A DNA stretch of 64,000 bases from UBA5209 sp964625015 (GTDB lineage Bacteria; Patescibacteriota; Dojkabacteria; SC72). The translations under genes and the position numbers were made by a program. Position 1 is the first letter of the stretch; every line of letters begins with the position of its first letter. A model generated the notes under the pieces. It saw nothing but the letters and a program-made list of their open reading frames with translations, had not been told where the DNA came from and did no database searches. This document shows positions 51,981-61,437 of this stretch, one piece after another. The stretch spans positions 1 through 64,000 of the forward strand of contig CAZUZI010000002.1 in assembly GCA_964625015.1 (NCBI GenBank), given 5' to 3'.

Positions 51981-52577
51981 TTAATCGTTATCCTGCATAG
52001 CATCTACAATTTCAGAAAATTCAACGGTTTTACCCATTATTTCATTTCCTGCATTTTCATCGATACTAAGCTTTTGACATACTCTCATCGTATATCCAAC
52101 TCTGATGTTGTCTGCTGGTGAACCAGATGCATCGTCTTCATTTGCTAGATGCCAGTAGTCTGCACTACTTACAAGTTTCTGATTAGGGAAATCTTTTACG
52201 AATCCATCGTAAATTAGATATTCTCCAAAGTCAGAGGTGTTACAAACGCCATCTCCTCCTGCAGATCTCATTTCCATCTTTAATGCATCATACAAAACTA
52301 CATCTCCAGCTGTTTTAGCAAAGGATACATATCCTTCAAATGGCAAATTCCCTGTATTATATATATCCATATATTCCCAGTCTGTTGTAAGTCCAGGATA
52401 TCCATCCGTTATGGAGTATGGTTTCCCAGCTGATTTGTTAAGGGTTAGTTCTAGTGTTCCTGTTGCTACAGTATTTCCAGCAATACTCTGTTGAGCACTG
52501 AAGAGTGCAACTGTAGAATTCACCACTAAAGCTCCTAAAGTGGCGATTATTACAGCACTTGCTAATATTTGTTTCAT
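51981..52577 (-). CDS. TasA/camelysin-like secreted filament protein
   Basis: 198 residues. SipW-dependent signal peptide: ASAVIIATLGALVVNSTVALFSAQQ, then GNTVATGTLELTLN, which fits the TasA/camelysin start (FSD...GN.F.AGTLDL). The mature domain is beta-rich and has WEYMDIYNTGNLPFEGYVSF, typical of the family. Two cysteines may form a disulfide. TasA proteins make donor-strand fibres in biofilms. The start has a leader of roughly 170-200 nt, unlike most genes here. Confidence 0.88.
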   Translation of the reverse strand: MKQILASAVIIATLGALVVNSTVALFSAQQSIAGNTVATGTLELTLNKSAGKPYSITDGYPGLTTDWEYMDIYNTGNLPFEGYVSFAKTAGDVVLYDALKMEMRSAGGDGVCNTSDFGEYLIYDGFVKDFPNQKLVSSADYWHLANEDDASGSPADNIRVGYTMRVCQKLSIDENAGNEIMGKTVEFSEIVDAMQDND

Positions 52578-52841
52578 ATTTGATCTTTTAAAAATTAAAA
52601 AGACGCATATGCATATTTAAGCCAGTAATATGCTTAAAGAGTTTTAAAATTTAAATAAAGGGAACCACTGGAGGGAGAGAATCGTCCTTTGTTACATGTT
52701 TAAATTCTGTGAGAGAGTTTTATATATTTTGTTTGATGGGTATGGCAGTTGTCTATTTATAGTTTTGTATAAATAGTTTGACTTGTCAATAGTTTGTATT
52801 ATGAAATATACAGATGCCTATGAAACGCTATCGTAGAGGGA
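52578..52841 (-). promoter_or_regulatory. Upstream region of the TasA-like gene with two palindromes
   Basis: No gene. On the plus strand CTATTTATA-N6-TATAAATAG (52753-52776) is a perfect 9-bp inverted repeat. Right after it, TTGAC-TT-GTCAA (52778-52789) is a second one that includes a minus-strand TTGACA. Nearer the gene TTAAGC-N9-GCTTAA (about 52618-52638) can form a hairpin. These look like operator sites and a structured leader. Confidence 0.5.
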
Positions 52842-54752
52842 TTAATAGCTTTCAACTATTTTCCACATTGCACTTTTATTTTGTAAAAATTGATCTGTGT
52901 AAGCACTTGAAAGCTCTATCACAAGCGAACTGTATCCCTGTTCTTCTGCCCAACCCTCAAATGTACCAGTTATGTCATATGAGAAGGCATCATGTGTACC
53001 AGGGGCTATATATTTGTATTTAGAGAGTTGTGAGTATATTTGTCCCATCTCTATGCCTTTCGCTGTATTGCTTGCAACTACATATCCTGCTGCTGCATGA
53101 TAGGAGAGGGTGATGTATGGGTTTTCTTTTGCTATTAAGTTTTTCATTATTAAGCTCTCTGGTTCTGAGAAAGGAGATATTCCACCACCAGTGGGGTAGA
53201 ATGTTGTGTGTAAATATGTTCCCTGTGCCCAGTCTGATGCTGCAAAATTTCTGTTGAGATCCACGCCGTTCGCATTAAATCTGCTTCTGTTTGCTACTCC
53301 GTCTGGATTGAGAGTAGGGATTACTATTATGGTTTTGTCTGATGGTATCCTACTATTGTTTATCTCAAGCTCATCTATCCATTTTGTCATTGTAGATTTT
53401 GTATTAGACTCTGATCCATGCATAGATGCAAAGAAAAGGACTTTTTTTGCTCCATTACCGAAATAGTATGCATATATGTTTCTTCCTTGTACGGAAGTTC
53501 CTAGGCTAACTATTCTATGACATCTTGTTTTGAATGTGTGCGATGAACCTGTAGATGCAATGAGTCCGTTTATGCCTGTTAAACCCTTTGATATGTCCAG
53601 TTTGTATACTGTGCATGTATTGAGAGTATCTGTTGGATTTATGGTTATTTGATTCTTTTTTATACTGTATGAATACTCTGTTGTTGTGTTCAGTTTTATA
53701 TATTTCTTAATATCTTGTTGTATTTTTAAATCTTGGTTGAATGTTAATACTATGTTATCTCCGATAGGGAAACCTGTTTTCATGTTACTTCCTTTTATTT
53801 TTGGTCCATCTCCTATGTTAAATGAGAGTGTGAATTCATTTTCTGCTTTACTTCCATCAATCCCTTCAAGATTAGAGACTGTTACTGTATATGAAGTTGA
53901 TTGTTTGAAGTTTTCTTTCGGTTGTATGAGTATATTTCTTTCTTGAAGTTGTGATACAAATTCTAGTGATGATCCGGTTTCATCTTTGATGGATATTTGG
54001 TATGTACTTTTTATCTCTTTGTTTAAAACTAGAGAGATCTCTGGGATATTTACAGAGTTTACTACTCCATTTGGTTCTATACTTGTTGATTCGATAATTA
54101 CTGGGTGGAGGATGAGGATGTCTTTTGAATCTACTATCTTGACTATTTCATTCTTGTACAGACCTAGTAATTTTGTTTTATATGTTTGTCCGTATTCAAA
54201 TGGTATGTCTTGTGTACTACATGTTATACGTTTACTTTCCTTCTCACACTGGATACTTTCTTCTCCAATTTGTAGCATGTATTCAAGAAAGGGGGTATCG
54301 TATGACAAATCGAATGTAAATTGCTCATTTCTACTCATATCTCCATCTAGTGTTGTTACTTCTACACTAGGGTATGCATCTGTTTTTATCTCTATTTGTT
54401 TCTGGAATATATTCATATCACTATTTCCAAAGTATGCGAGTTGAATACTGTATGGTTTTTTCTCTTCTAGTAATGTAGTAGGCCTTATACAGATCTGTTT
54501 TGCAAAAATTTCGAATTTATCAAAAATTTTTACTTTTGAATTTATAGTTTTTTCTGATGGAATATTTGTGTCTATTTTGTAGAGTGAAGGAAAAAGAAAA
54601 TACCCATCTATACAGAATTCCTCTGATGGATTTATATCATTTGGTATTGTAAATACACTATTTCTAACTGTGATTAAGATGAAGAGTGGGATTAGTAGCA
54701 TCATTGTTGCAATGAGGAATAGGGCGTATGTTTTCGATTGGAGCAATTTCAT
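52842..54752 (-). CDS. Secreted M14 zinc carboxypeptidase with N-terminal Ig-like domains
   Basis: 636 residues from ATG 54752, which lies 7 nt after a minus-strand TATACT; an upstream in-frame ATG is less likely. A signal anchor is followed by several beta domains of Big_5/Ig type (about 60-400). The C-terminal M14 domain has the zinc site HGSE, TLNPDGV, NGVDLNRNF, the third ligand in LSYHAAAG, and the catalytic Glu in LVIELSS. It probably trims peptides or peptidoglycan outside the cell. Confidence 0.9.
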   Translation of the reverse strand: MKLLQSKTYALFLIATMMLLIPLFILITVRNSVFTIPNDINPSEEFCIDGYFLFPSLYKIDTNIPSEKTINSKVKIFDKFEIFAKQICIRPTTLLEEKKPYSIQLAYFGNSDMNIFQKQIEIKTDAYPSVEVTTLDGDMSRNEQFTFDLSYDTPFLEYMLQIGEESIQCEKESKRITCSTQDIPFEYGQTYKTKLLGLYKNEIVKIVDSKDILILHPVIIESTSIEPNGVVNSVNIPEISLVLNKEIKSTYQISIKDETGSSLEFVSQLQERNILIQPKENFKQSTSYTVTVSNLEGIDGSKAENEFTLSFNIGDGPKIKGSNMKTGFPIGDNIVLTFNQDLKIQQDIKKYIKLNTTTEYSYSIKKNQITINPTDTLNTCTVYKLDISKGLTGINGLIASTGSSHTFKTRCHRIVSLGTSVQGRNIYAYYFGNGAKKVLFFASMHGSESNTKSTMTKWIDELEINNSRIPSDKTIIVIPTLNPDGVANRSRFNANGVDLNRNFAASDWAQGTYLHTTFYPTGGGISPFSEPESLIMKNLIAKENPYITLSYHAAAGYVVASNTAKGIEMGQIYSQLSKYKYIAPGTHDAFSYDITGTFEGWAEEQGYSSLVIELSSAYTDQFLQNKSAMWKIVESY

Positions 54753-54835
54753 AGGATACAGTATACGATATGAAAGCAAAGCTTGTACAAAAAGGCAATA
54801 TATCTTGGAAATTCTCTTTGAATTAGATTTTAACC

Positions 54836-54961
54836 CTATTGTTCAACTACTCTCTTTGCCAAGTAATCCTTTTCTAATTGTTCTGCTATTAAGTCTACTG
54901 CCAGTCTTTTTGCTTGAAATCGTAAAGTTCCAATCCTTACTGCTTCGTCATATTTTAACAT
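54836..54961 (-). CDS. Possible small helical protein (41 aa)
   Basis: MLKYDEAVRIGTLRF to a TAG at 54836, amphipathic and charged. A TATAAG box lies 7 nt before the ATG, as in other leaderless genes here. No homology can be claimed. It is the only frame I see in the 343 bp between the M14 gene and the SDR gene. The rest (54962-55095) holds only part of a diverged repeat. Confidence 0.4.
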   Translation of the reverse strand: MLKYDEAVRIGTLRFQAKRLAVDLIAEQLEKDYLAKRVVEQ

Positions 54962-55095
54962 ACCCTATCTTATAAAGATATTCAAGGATATCATTTTAGA
55001 AATGGGGATCTGAACACAATGTTGGAATTTTTATAAATGGCGGGACATACACATCTGGAACCTAAAATGAGACAAACAATAGGAACTCTTTTTGT

Positions 55096-55854
55096 TTACA
55101 GACTCGTTCCTCCATCTATTATTACTGTGGTCCCAGTAATGTAGCTAGAATCAGGACTAGCTAAGAATAGAGTAAGTTTTGCTACTTCTTCTTCGGTAGC
55201 AAATCTTTTGAGATAGGTCTTAGCTATCTCTTGTTCAAGAAATTCTTTGGGTAGTTGTCTATTCATTGCGGTATCGGCCCAACCTAATGCAGTAGCATTT
55301 ACCCTGATTTTCCTACTAGCTAACTCTTTTGCAAAGTTTTTTGTTAAGTTAATAATTCCTGCCTTTGAAGCATCATAATCTATAGATTCTGGATTGTTGT
55401 AATATATACCATTCGTAGAGGCTGCATTTACAATTGAGCCCCCATCATTCATATGTTTAGATATTAGTTTTATGCATAAATATGTACCTAAGAGATTTGT
55501 GTCGATTGTTCTATGCCATTCTTCTATGGTTCGCTCTTCAATAGGTAAATCATTCACATATCCGGCATTGTTAATAAGAACATCTATTTTCCCAAAAGAT
55601 TTCTTAGTTTTTTGTATTAATTTCTCAATTTGAGATTTTTCTCTAACATCACATTCAATCATTATTGCATCAGACCCTATATTTTTTATCTCTGATACAA
55701 GTTTTACAGCATTTTCTTTTGCGTCAGGTTCATAATCCGAAACAAAATAGTCTATGACTAACATAGCTCCTTCTTTTGCAAACTGTATTGCTGTTTGTGC
55801 ACCGATACCTCTACTAGCACCAGTTATTACAACTACTTTATTTTTGAAGTTCAT
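55096..55854 (-). CDS. Short-chain dehydrogenase/reductase, FabG-like
   Basis: 252 residues, full length. Cofactor motif TGASRGIGAQTA, NNAGYVND, catalytic Ser in VNAASTNG, and YDASK (Tyr and Lys of YxxxK), with a C-terminal YITGTTVIIDGGTSL. Substrate unknown. SDRs of this kind reduce 3-oxoacyl-ACP, sugars or quinones. No fatty-acid genes are adjacent. It stands alone between two gene-free stretches that carry diverged copies of one repeat, so it may be an acquired gene. Confidence 0.92.
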   Translation of the reverse strand: MNFKNKVVVITGASRGIGAQTAIQFAKEGAMLVIDYFVSDYEPDAKENAVKLVSEIKNIGSDAIMIECDVREKSQIEKLIQKTKKSFGKIDVLINNAGYVNDLPIEERTIEEWHRTIDTNLLGTYLCIKLISKHMNDGGSIVNAASTNGIYYNNPESIDYDASKAGIINLTKNFAKELASRKIRVNATALGWADTAMNRQLPKEFLEQEIAKTYLKRFATEEEVAKLTLFLASPDSSYITGTTVIIDGGTSL

Positions 55855-56154
55855 ATAAATCCTTAGTAATATTATGATGTTTAATTATATCACTTCTTTA
55901 GAGGGTGTAATTTTGTACAAACTAAGGGTTCTATCTTCGAACCGTAGAGTAGCAAAAAGTGGTCTAACGGTGGATATTTTCATCCACCAGGCCTTACTTT
56001 TGGAACTTTTACTTTTTAAGGTCTAAATTACTCAATCCCCATAAGGGTTTTAAAACATAGTGGACGGGTCTTGTTGGAACATGTTGAAATTGGCGGAGGG
56101 TTGTAAACGAAGTTAGAACTGGAATGAATATAAAAATGTATACCGCCTACTGAG
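55855..56154. other. Gene-free accessory spacer with hairpin
   Basis: 300 bp without a credible gene. GGTGGAT-N6-ATCCACC (55969-55988) is a perfect 7-bp hairpin. CTTCGAACCGTAGA near 55935 looks a little like the tRNA-Ser T-arm antisense. GAACATGTTGAAATTGGCGGA (56077-56097) resembles a stretch left of the SDR gene. Confidence 0.4.
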
Positions 56155-56721
56155 TTACAAAAGATCTCTTGGTTGAAAGTATACAATCAAAGAACTAATA
56201 CAGCCTAATAACGCCATAGCGACAAAAAGTGCTTCAAAGCTAATGTAGTAAACAATAATTCCTCCTAGTAAAGATGCTATAGCAAGTGACATATTTTGAA
56301 CTAATTTCCAACTGGAATAATCATGAACCTCATTCCCTTTATTCAAGTGTTTTGCAAATATTGAATCAAAAGCGGGAGAACCAATTGCGTCACCCAATCC
56401 AAGAATAATTTGTATTAGTATAAACATCGTTAGTGAATTCGTAAAAATGTAAAGAAACCAAGCTAGAACTCTCAACATAAAACCCCCTATGAGGAGATAT
56501 TCTTTTTCTACTATTTTGTCACCATATTTTAAAACAATAAAAGTAAAAACAGTTGCTGAGCCCATAAATACAAACCAAGAAAATCCTATGGATAAGACAT
56601 TTGCATCGAATTTTTCTGCAAAGATTGCATACAGAGGACCAAGTAATCTGTCGGCGAAAACAAAAATACCGTTTGAAATAAATAATATACGTAATGATTT
56701 ATTGTTGTTAACTTGCATCAT
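56155..56721 (-). CDS. Half-size MFS-type transporter
   Basis: 188 residues with six membrane helices, equal to one MFS half. The loop between helices 2 and 3 reads LKYGDKIVEKEYLLIGG, near the MFS motif A pattern, and the start RILFISNGIFVFADRLLGPLYAIFAEKF is typical of small MFS proteins in Patescibacteria. Whether it works as a dimer or is a truncated gene cannot be told; no second half is found downstream. It follows the hydrolase by 7 bp on the same strand. Confidence 0.75.
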   Translation of the reverse strand: MMQVNNNKSLRILFISNGIFVFADRLLGPLYAIFAEKFDANVLSIGFSWFVFMGSATVFTFIVLKYGDKIVEKEYLLIGGFMLRVLAWFLYIFTNSLTMFILIQIILGLGDAIGSPAFDSIFAKHLNKGNEVHDYSSWKLVQNMSLAIASLLGGIIVYYISFEALFVAMALLGCISSLIVYFQPRDLL

Positions 56722-56728
56722 GTTTATT

Positions 56729-57415
56729 TTAAATATATTTTAATATTTCTTTGTATGTATGTTTAACATCATTCATGCACCAATCGTGCTCCCCATTGAT
56801 AATGTTAACATAATCTTCATATTTTTTATTTAACTCGTGCAAGGGAATTATTGAATCTTTGTCTCCATGAATAATAGACAGTTTAAAGGAGTTGTCGAAT
56901 ACAGTTTTATTACAATATGCTGAATGAATGAGTAGTCTGACTGAGTCTAGAGTGTTGAGTTTTTGATAAAAGACGTTTAGCAATAAATCAAACGATGCTT
57001 GTATAAAGAACTTTAGTATTCTGATATCGAATAATATTGCTCTAACATTTTTCAAAAAAAAGAATCTATAAAATAACGACACCTTTCTGAATTTTGATTG
57101 TGTTAATAATGGGTCAATTAACAGAACCTTTTTTACATTTTCCAGTCTAAAAGCAAGTTCATATGCAATAAAGCCTCCATATGAGTGTCCTAATAAAATC
57201 GGGTCTTCAATATTTTCTTTTTCAATAAGTTCCAATATTGTATCTATACTACTCTGTGGATTTCCATCTGTCTTAAATCTTTCATGACCAGGTAGGTTGA
57301 AATAATAAATAGAATAATTCTTTGAGAGCTGTTTTATTAATGGAAGATAGCAGTTGTATCTAACACCGCCACCATGAAAAAAAATTATATTTTGTCCTTG
57401 ACCTAACTTATTCAT
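56729..57415 (-). CDS. Alpha/beta hydrolase
   Basis: 228 residues. Oxyanion HGGG near residue 14, nucleophile elbow GHSYGG (Ser near residue 73), acid in IHGDKDSIIP and base in GEHDWC. Single-domain, no signal peptide, so cytosolic. Substrate unknown. It is first in a two-gene unit with the half MFS protein, suggesting import or export of a small ester or lactone, but that is inference. TATAAA lies 13 nt before the start. Confidence 0.85.
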   Translation of the reverse strand: MNKLGQGQNIIFFHGGGVRYNCYLPLIKQLSKNYSIYYFNLPGHERFKTDGNPQSSIDTILELIEKENIEDPILLGHSYGGFIAYELAFRLENVKKVLLIDPLLTQSKFRKVSLFYRFFFLKNVRAILFDIRILKFFIQASFDLLLNVFYQKLNTLDSVRLLIHSAYCNKTVFDNSFKLSIIHGDKDSIIPLHELNKKYEDYVNIINGEHDWCMNDVKHTYKEILKYI

Positions 57416-57736
57416 TTTAAAAACAATAATTTATACCTGAATTGTATTTGATATTTTGAATTCAATCAAACAAATTGAGTTTTATATTTTCTTTAAAGTC
57501 GATTGATACTGATTGCCTACTGGTTGTACTCGATCAACCAGAAGAAACCAGTTTATTGAAATCCGTTATCGTTGATATTTAGGTCAAATTCATCACTTTC
57601 GCAGGTGATTGGGTGGACTTCTTCGAACTCCACCCAATCACTCCCTCGACTACGGTAACTGTGTATGTGACCTTGTTGAGCTGCTTAGTGTGTGAATTTG
57701 TGTCATTTGGAACGATAACTTTTAGTTAAGTGTTTG
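57416..57736. other. Gene-free spacer with two strong hairpins
   Basis: 321 bp without a gene. CTGGTTG-N8-CAACCAG (57520-57541), and a 13-bp perfect stem GTGATTGGGTGGA (57605-57617) with TCCACCCAATCAC (57629-57641) around an 11-nt loop. No T run follows on either strand. It lies between the hydrolase and the repressor, possibly near the left side of the integrated element. Confidence 0.5.
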
Positions 57737-58171
57737 TTATTTACCTTCCCACCACTCTGTGAATGATTTTTTAGTAGTTTCTTGCATATTGTTTTCTTTG
57801 TACCAGTTTTTCATCAAGTTTTTTGCTTCTTTAATTGCTTCTTGTTTGTTTGCGTTTTTACCGAGTGAAAATGCAAGCATATCTTTTGGGGATTGAGTAA
57901 TTATTGATTCAGTCAGTTTGTACTCTTTTGATTGAAACTTTTCATCAAAGAAGTATGTAACAGGTTTACCCAGTATTTCTGCAATTTTTTCAATTCGTTT
58001 GTATGGTATTGAATTGAGTCCTACTTCGTAGCGACTAATCATCATAGGGGACATATTCATTCGTTTAGCTAAATCAACTTGTGTGAGTCCAACTTCTTTT
58101 CGGGCCTTCTTTAAATTGATTCCTACTTTTTTGTTTAATTCATCATTTTTCATATAAAAAGAGTGTAACAT
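57737..58171 (-). CDS. XRE-family transcriptional repressor
   Basis: 144 residues from the ATG at 58171, or 138 from 58153. The Cro/CI helix-turn-helix spans about residues 15-70: INLKKARKEVGLTQVDLAKRMNMSPMMISRYEVG, followed by IPYKRIEKIAEILGKPVTYFF. The C-terminal part is basic, then acidic. It is divergent from the element genes and the 34-bp control region between them holds nested inverted repeats, so it most likely represses the element and itself, like a lysogeny regulator. Confidence 0.88.
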   Translation of the reverse strand: MLHSFYMKNDELNKKVGINLKKARKEVGLTQVDLAKRMNMSPMMISRYEVGLNSIPYKRIEKIAEILGKPVTYFFDEKFQSKEYKLTESIITQSPKDMLAFSLGKNANKQEAIKEAKNLMKNWYKENNMQETTKKSFTEWWEGK

Positions 58172-58203
58172 AGTTTGACAAAACTATAAAGATTGTTTAT
58201 AGT
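58170..58203. promoter_or_regulatory. Divergent promoters with nested operators
   Basis: Plus promoter: TTGACA (58175-58180), 17-nt spacer, TATAGT (58198-58203). Inverted repeats ATAGTTT-N4-AAACTAT (58170-58187) and ACTATAAA-N5-TTTATAGT (58183-58203) share the central ACTAT. A minus-strand TATAGT (58183-58188) in the spacer sits 11 nt before the repressor ATG at 58171. A repressor bound here would shut both directions. Confidence 0.82.
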
Positions 58204-58257
58204 TAGATTATCGTAAAATAACCGAAGGGCGATGTATTTAATTAACGATTTAGTCGT

Positions 58258-58623
58258 ATGTCGACCCATTCTGTTATTCAACAAGAATTTCAATCAAATA
58301 CCCCATTCATTGATTCATTCAATTTTAGGCATCTGATTCAGGGTGTCATTTTTGCATTCAAAATATATCGTGGACGAGATCTCGTTGACGATATATTTCA
58401 CTTATTCTCAATCATTCAATCAGCCTTTCATATCAATACTTATGACTTATTCAATTCATTCATTGAGCTGACTAAAATTTGTTTGAAACTTGTACCTGTT
58501 AGAAAATGTAGTAGAAAAACGATTGAATTTTATGGTGTGGAGACTATAGCGAGGACGCTATATTTTGCATTTTATCTAAACTCTGAAAATAACCGTAAAT
58601 ACAATATGAACGAGAGGTTCTAA
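58258..58623 (+). CDS. Possible element protein, unknown
   Basis: 121 residues, rich in Phe and Ile with scattered charges, no signal peptide and no family recognised. It is the first frame after the strong promoter, with a leader of about 48 nt and no clear SD. A second frame opening at 58230 has a slightly better SD-like AAGGG but only 34 codons. Codon use is not convincing, so this may be a leader region and not a gene. Confidence 0.42.
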   Translation: MSTHSVIQQEFQSNTPFIDSFNFRHLIQGVIFAFKIYRGRDLVDDIFHLFSIIQSAFHINTYDLFNSFIELTKICLKLVPVRKCSRKTIEFYGVETIARTLYFAFYLNSENNRKYNMNERF

Positions 58624-58690
58624 ACATTTACCAATCGTCAAAAAATTGGTGTGAAAATAGAACTCAGGCGATAATATACATATAAAAAAA

Positions 58691-58807
58691 GAATCACCTG
58701 CAAACAGTGGACGGGCATCCAAACAGTAGGAGGTGATTCAATATAGATTATAACAAATAAAGCTTCCTACTGGGCTTGATTAAATATTGCTTATGCACTC
58801 AGTAGGA
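58691..58807 (+). promoter_or_regulatory. Attenuator-like leader of the replication gene
   Basis: Four segments can pair in sequence. A is GAATCACCT (58691-58699). B is CAGTAGGAGGTGATTC (58724-58739). C is TCCTACTG (58765-58772). D is CAGTAGGA (58800-58807, just inside the gene). A-B is 9 bp, B-C is 8 bp plus wobbles, and C-D is 8 bp and loops out the ATG at 58793. A-B favours C-D (closed), while B-C frees D (open). Confidence 0.68.
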
Positions 58808-59374
58808 GAAATATTAAAAGAAACAAAATTCAAAAAGACCTTTGAAGATCTCTCAAAGCCAGATTTCAAAGAGGTATCTAAGCTTCCATTTCTCAAACTA
58901 CCTCTACTGATTGAAAACCTCATCTTCTTTGACACTCAAATAACCAAACGACAGATAAAGATCCTACTGTTCATAATGCGATTCTCATTCGGTTGTAAGA
59001 AGGCTACAGCCTATCTAAAACTTACAGATTTCTACAAGATAGGATTTTACTCAGGAGATATCACAAAAGAGCTTACAAGGCTAATTGAGAAACAATACAT
59101 TGGTTGGAATAAAGCGAGTGAAGAAATGTGGATAAACCGGAGGTTACTTAGTGAGTTACTAGCAAAAGATGAAGAATTTGCTAGTGAAATACTTCGTAGA
59201 AATCTAGTAAATCACTTCCAAAAGAAGAAGTATTCTACTAGCAACAATGATCAATTAGCTACTAGTGTAAAAGCAAAATCAGACTCCTATAGATATAAAC
59301 AGATAAATATAGATAGTAGTTATAGATATCAAAATGATTCTGTGGATAAGTTGAATAAGGAGGTCAAACCATGA
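58793..59374 (+). CDS. Phage replication protein O-like initiator
   Basis: 193 residues from ATG 58793. The N-terminal winged-helix region (about 45-105: ITKRQIKILLFIMRFSFGCKKATAYLKL, then GDITKELTRLIEKQYIGW) follows the pattern of the phage O / replisome-organiser N-terminus, in which a helix-turn-helix binds origin repeats. The tail is Ser/Tyr/Asn-rich and low in complexity. The stop overlaps the next start (ATGA), so they are coupled. It suggests the element can replicate after excision. Confidence 0.75.
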   Translation: MHSVGEILKETKFKKTFEDLSKPDFKEVSKLPFLKLPLLIENLIFFDTQITKRQIKILLFIMRFSFGCKKATAYLKLTDFYKIGFYSGDITKELTRLIEKQYIGWNKASEEMWINRRLLSELLAKDEEFASEILRRNLVNHFQKKKYSTSNNDQLATSVKAKSDSYRYKQINIDSSYRYQNDSVDKLNKEVKP

Positions 59375-59592
59375 ACCTACCTATTCAACTATCTGAAATT
59401 GAAATACAAAAATTCATTAAAACTCATAAAAAGGTAACTGGTGAGACTTTAGATTATGAGAAAGCCAAAAGACAAGCAACAAAGTTAATGAAACTTATGA
59501 TTTTAGCGGTGACAAAAGTACCAAAATCTGATAAAAAGAAAGTGACCACAACTAATAACTCGCAATTACGAGCCTTTCCATTTAAGGATTAG
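59371..59592 (+). CDS. Small element protein, unknown
   Basis: 73 residues, basic and helical (EIQKFIKTHKKVTGETLDYEKAKRQATKLMKLM). It begins in the stop of the replication gene (4-bp overlap). SD-like AAGGAGG lies 10 nt before the ATG. The place after a phage-O-like gene suggests a helicase-loader or replication accessory, but the sequence does not show it. Confidence 0.62.
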   Translation: MNLPIQLSEIEIQKFIKTHKKVTGETLDYEKAKRQATKLMKLMILAVTKVPKSDKKKVTTTNNSQLRAFPFKD

Positions 59593-59598
59593 ATGGAT

Positions 59599-59658
59599 AA
59601 AAGGGGGATTCGTACAATTTCGTTTTTGCGAAGTTGTGGTCAACGAGTTCCCCTTTTT
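59599..59658 (+). terminator. Long hairpin terminator after the replication genes
   Basis: AAAAGGGG (59599-59606) and CCCCTTTT (59650-59657) close a structured loop with inner arms ACAATTTCG and CGAAGTTGT, followed by more T. It separates the replication pair from the integrase. Confidence 0.78.
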
Positions 59659-59685
59659 GTTTATCTAAATTCATAATAAAACAGC

Positions 59686-61364
<1,679 letters not shown>

Positions 61365-61437
61365 ACAGCCATAAACACATGATTATATCACAACTATATA
61401 GTAGATATAGATTGTATTCTACTGTAAAATACAACAT

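Noticed and set aside
54998..55060. tRNA-like text (GGGATCTGAAC, TGGCGGGA) on the minus strand
   Set aside because: No acceptor pairing, anticodon arm or D arm could be built; at best a remnant.
58230..58334. 34-codon frame with weak SD before the 121-aa frame
   Set aside because: No family or codon signal, overlaps another weak frame; neither can be proven.
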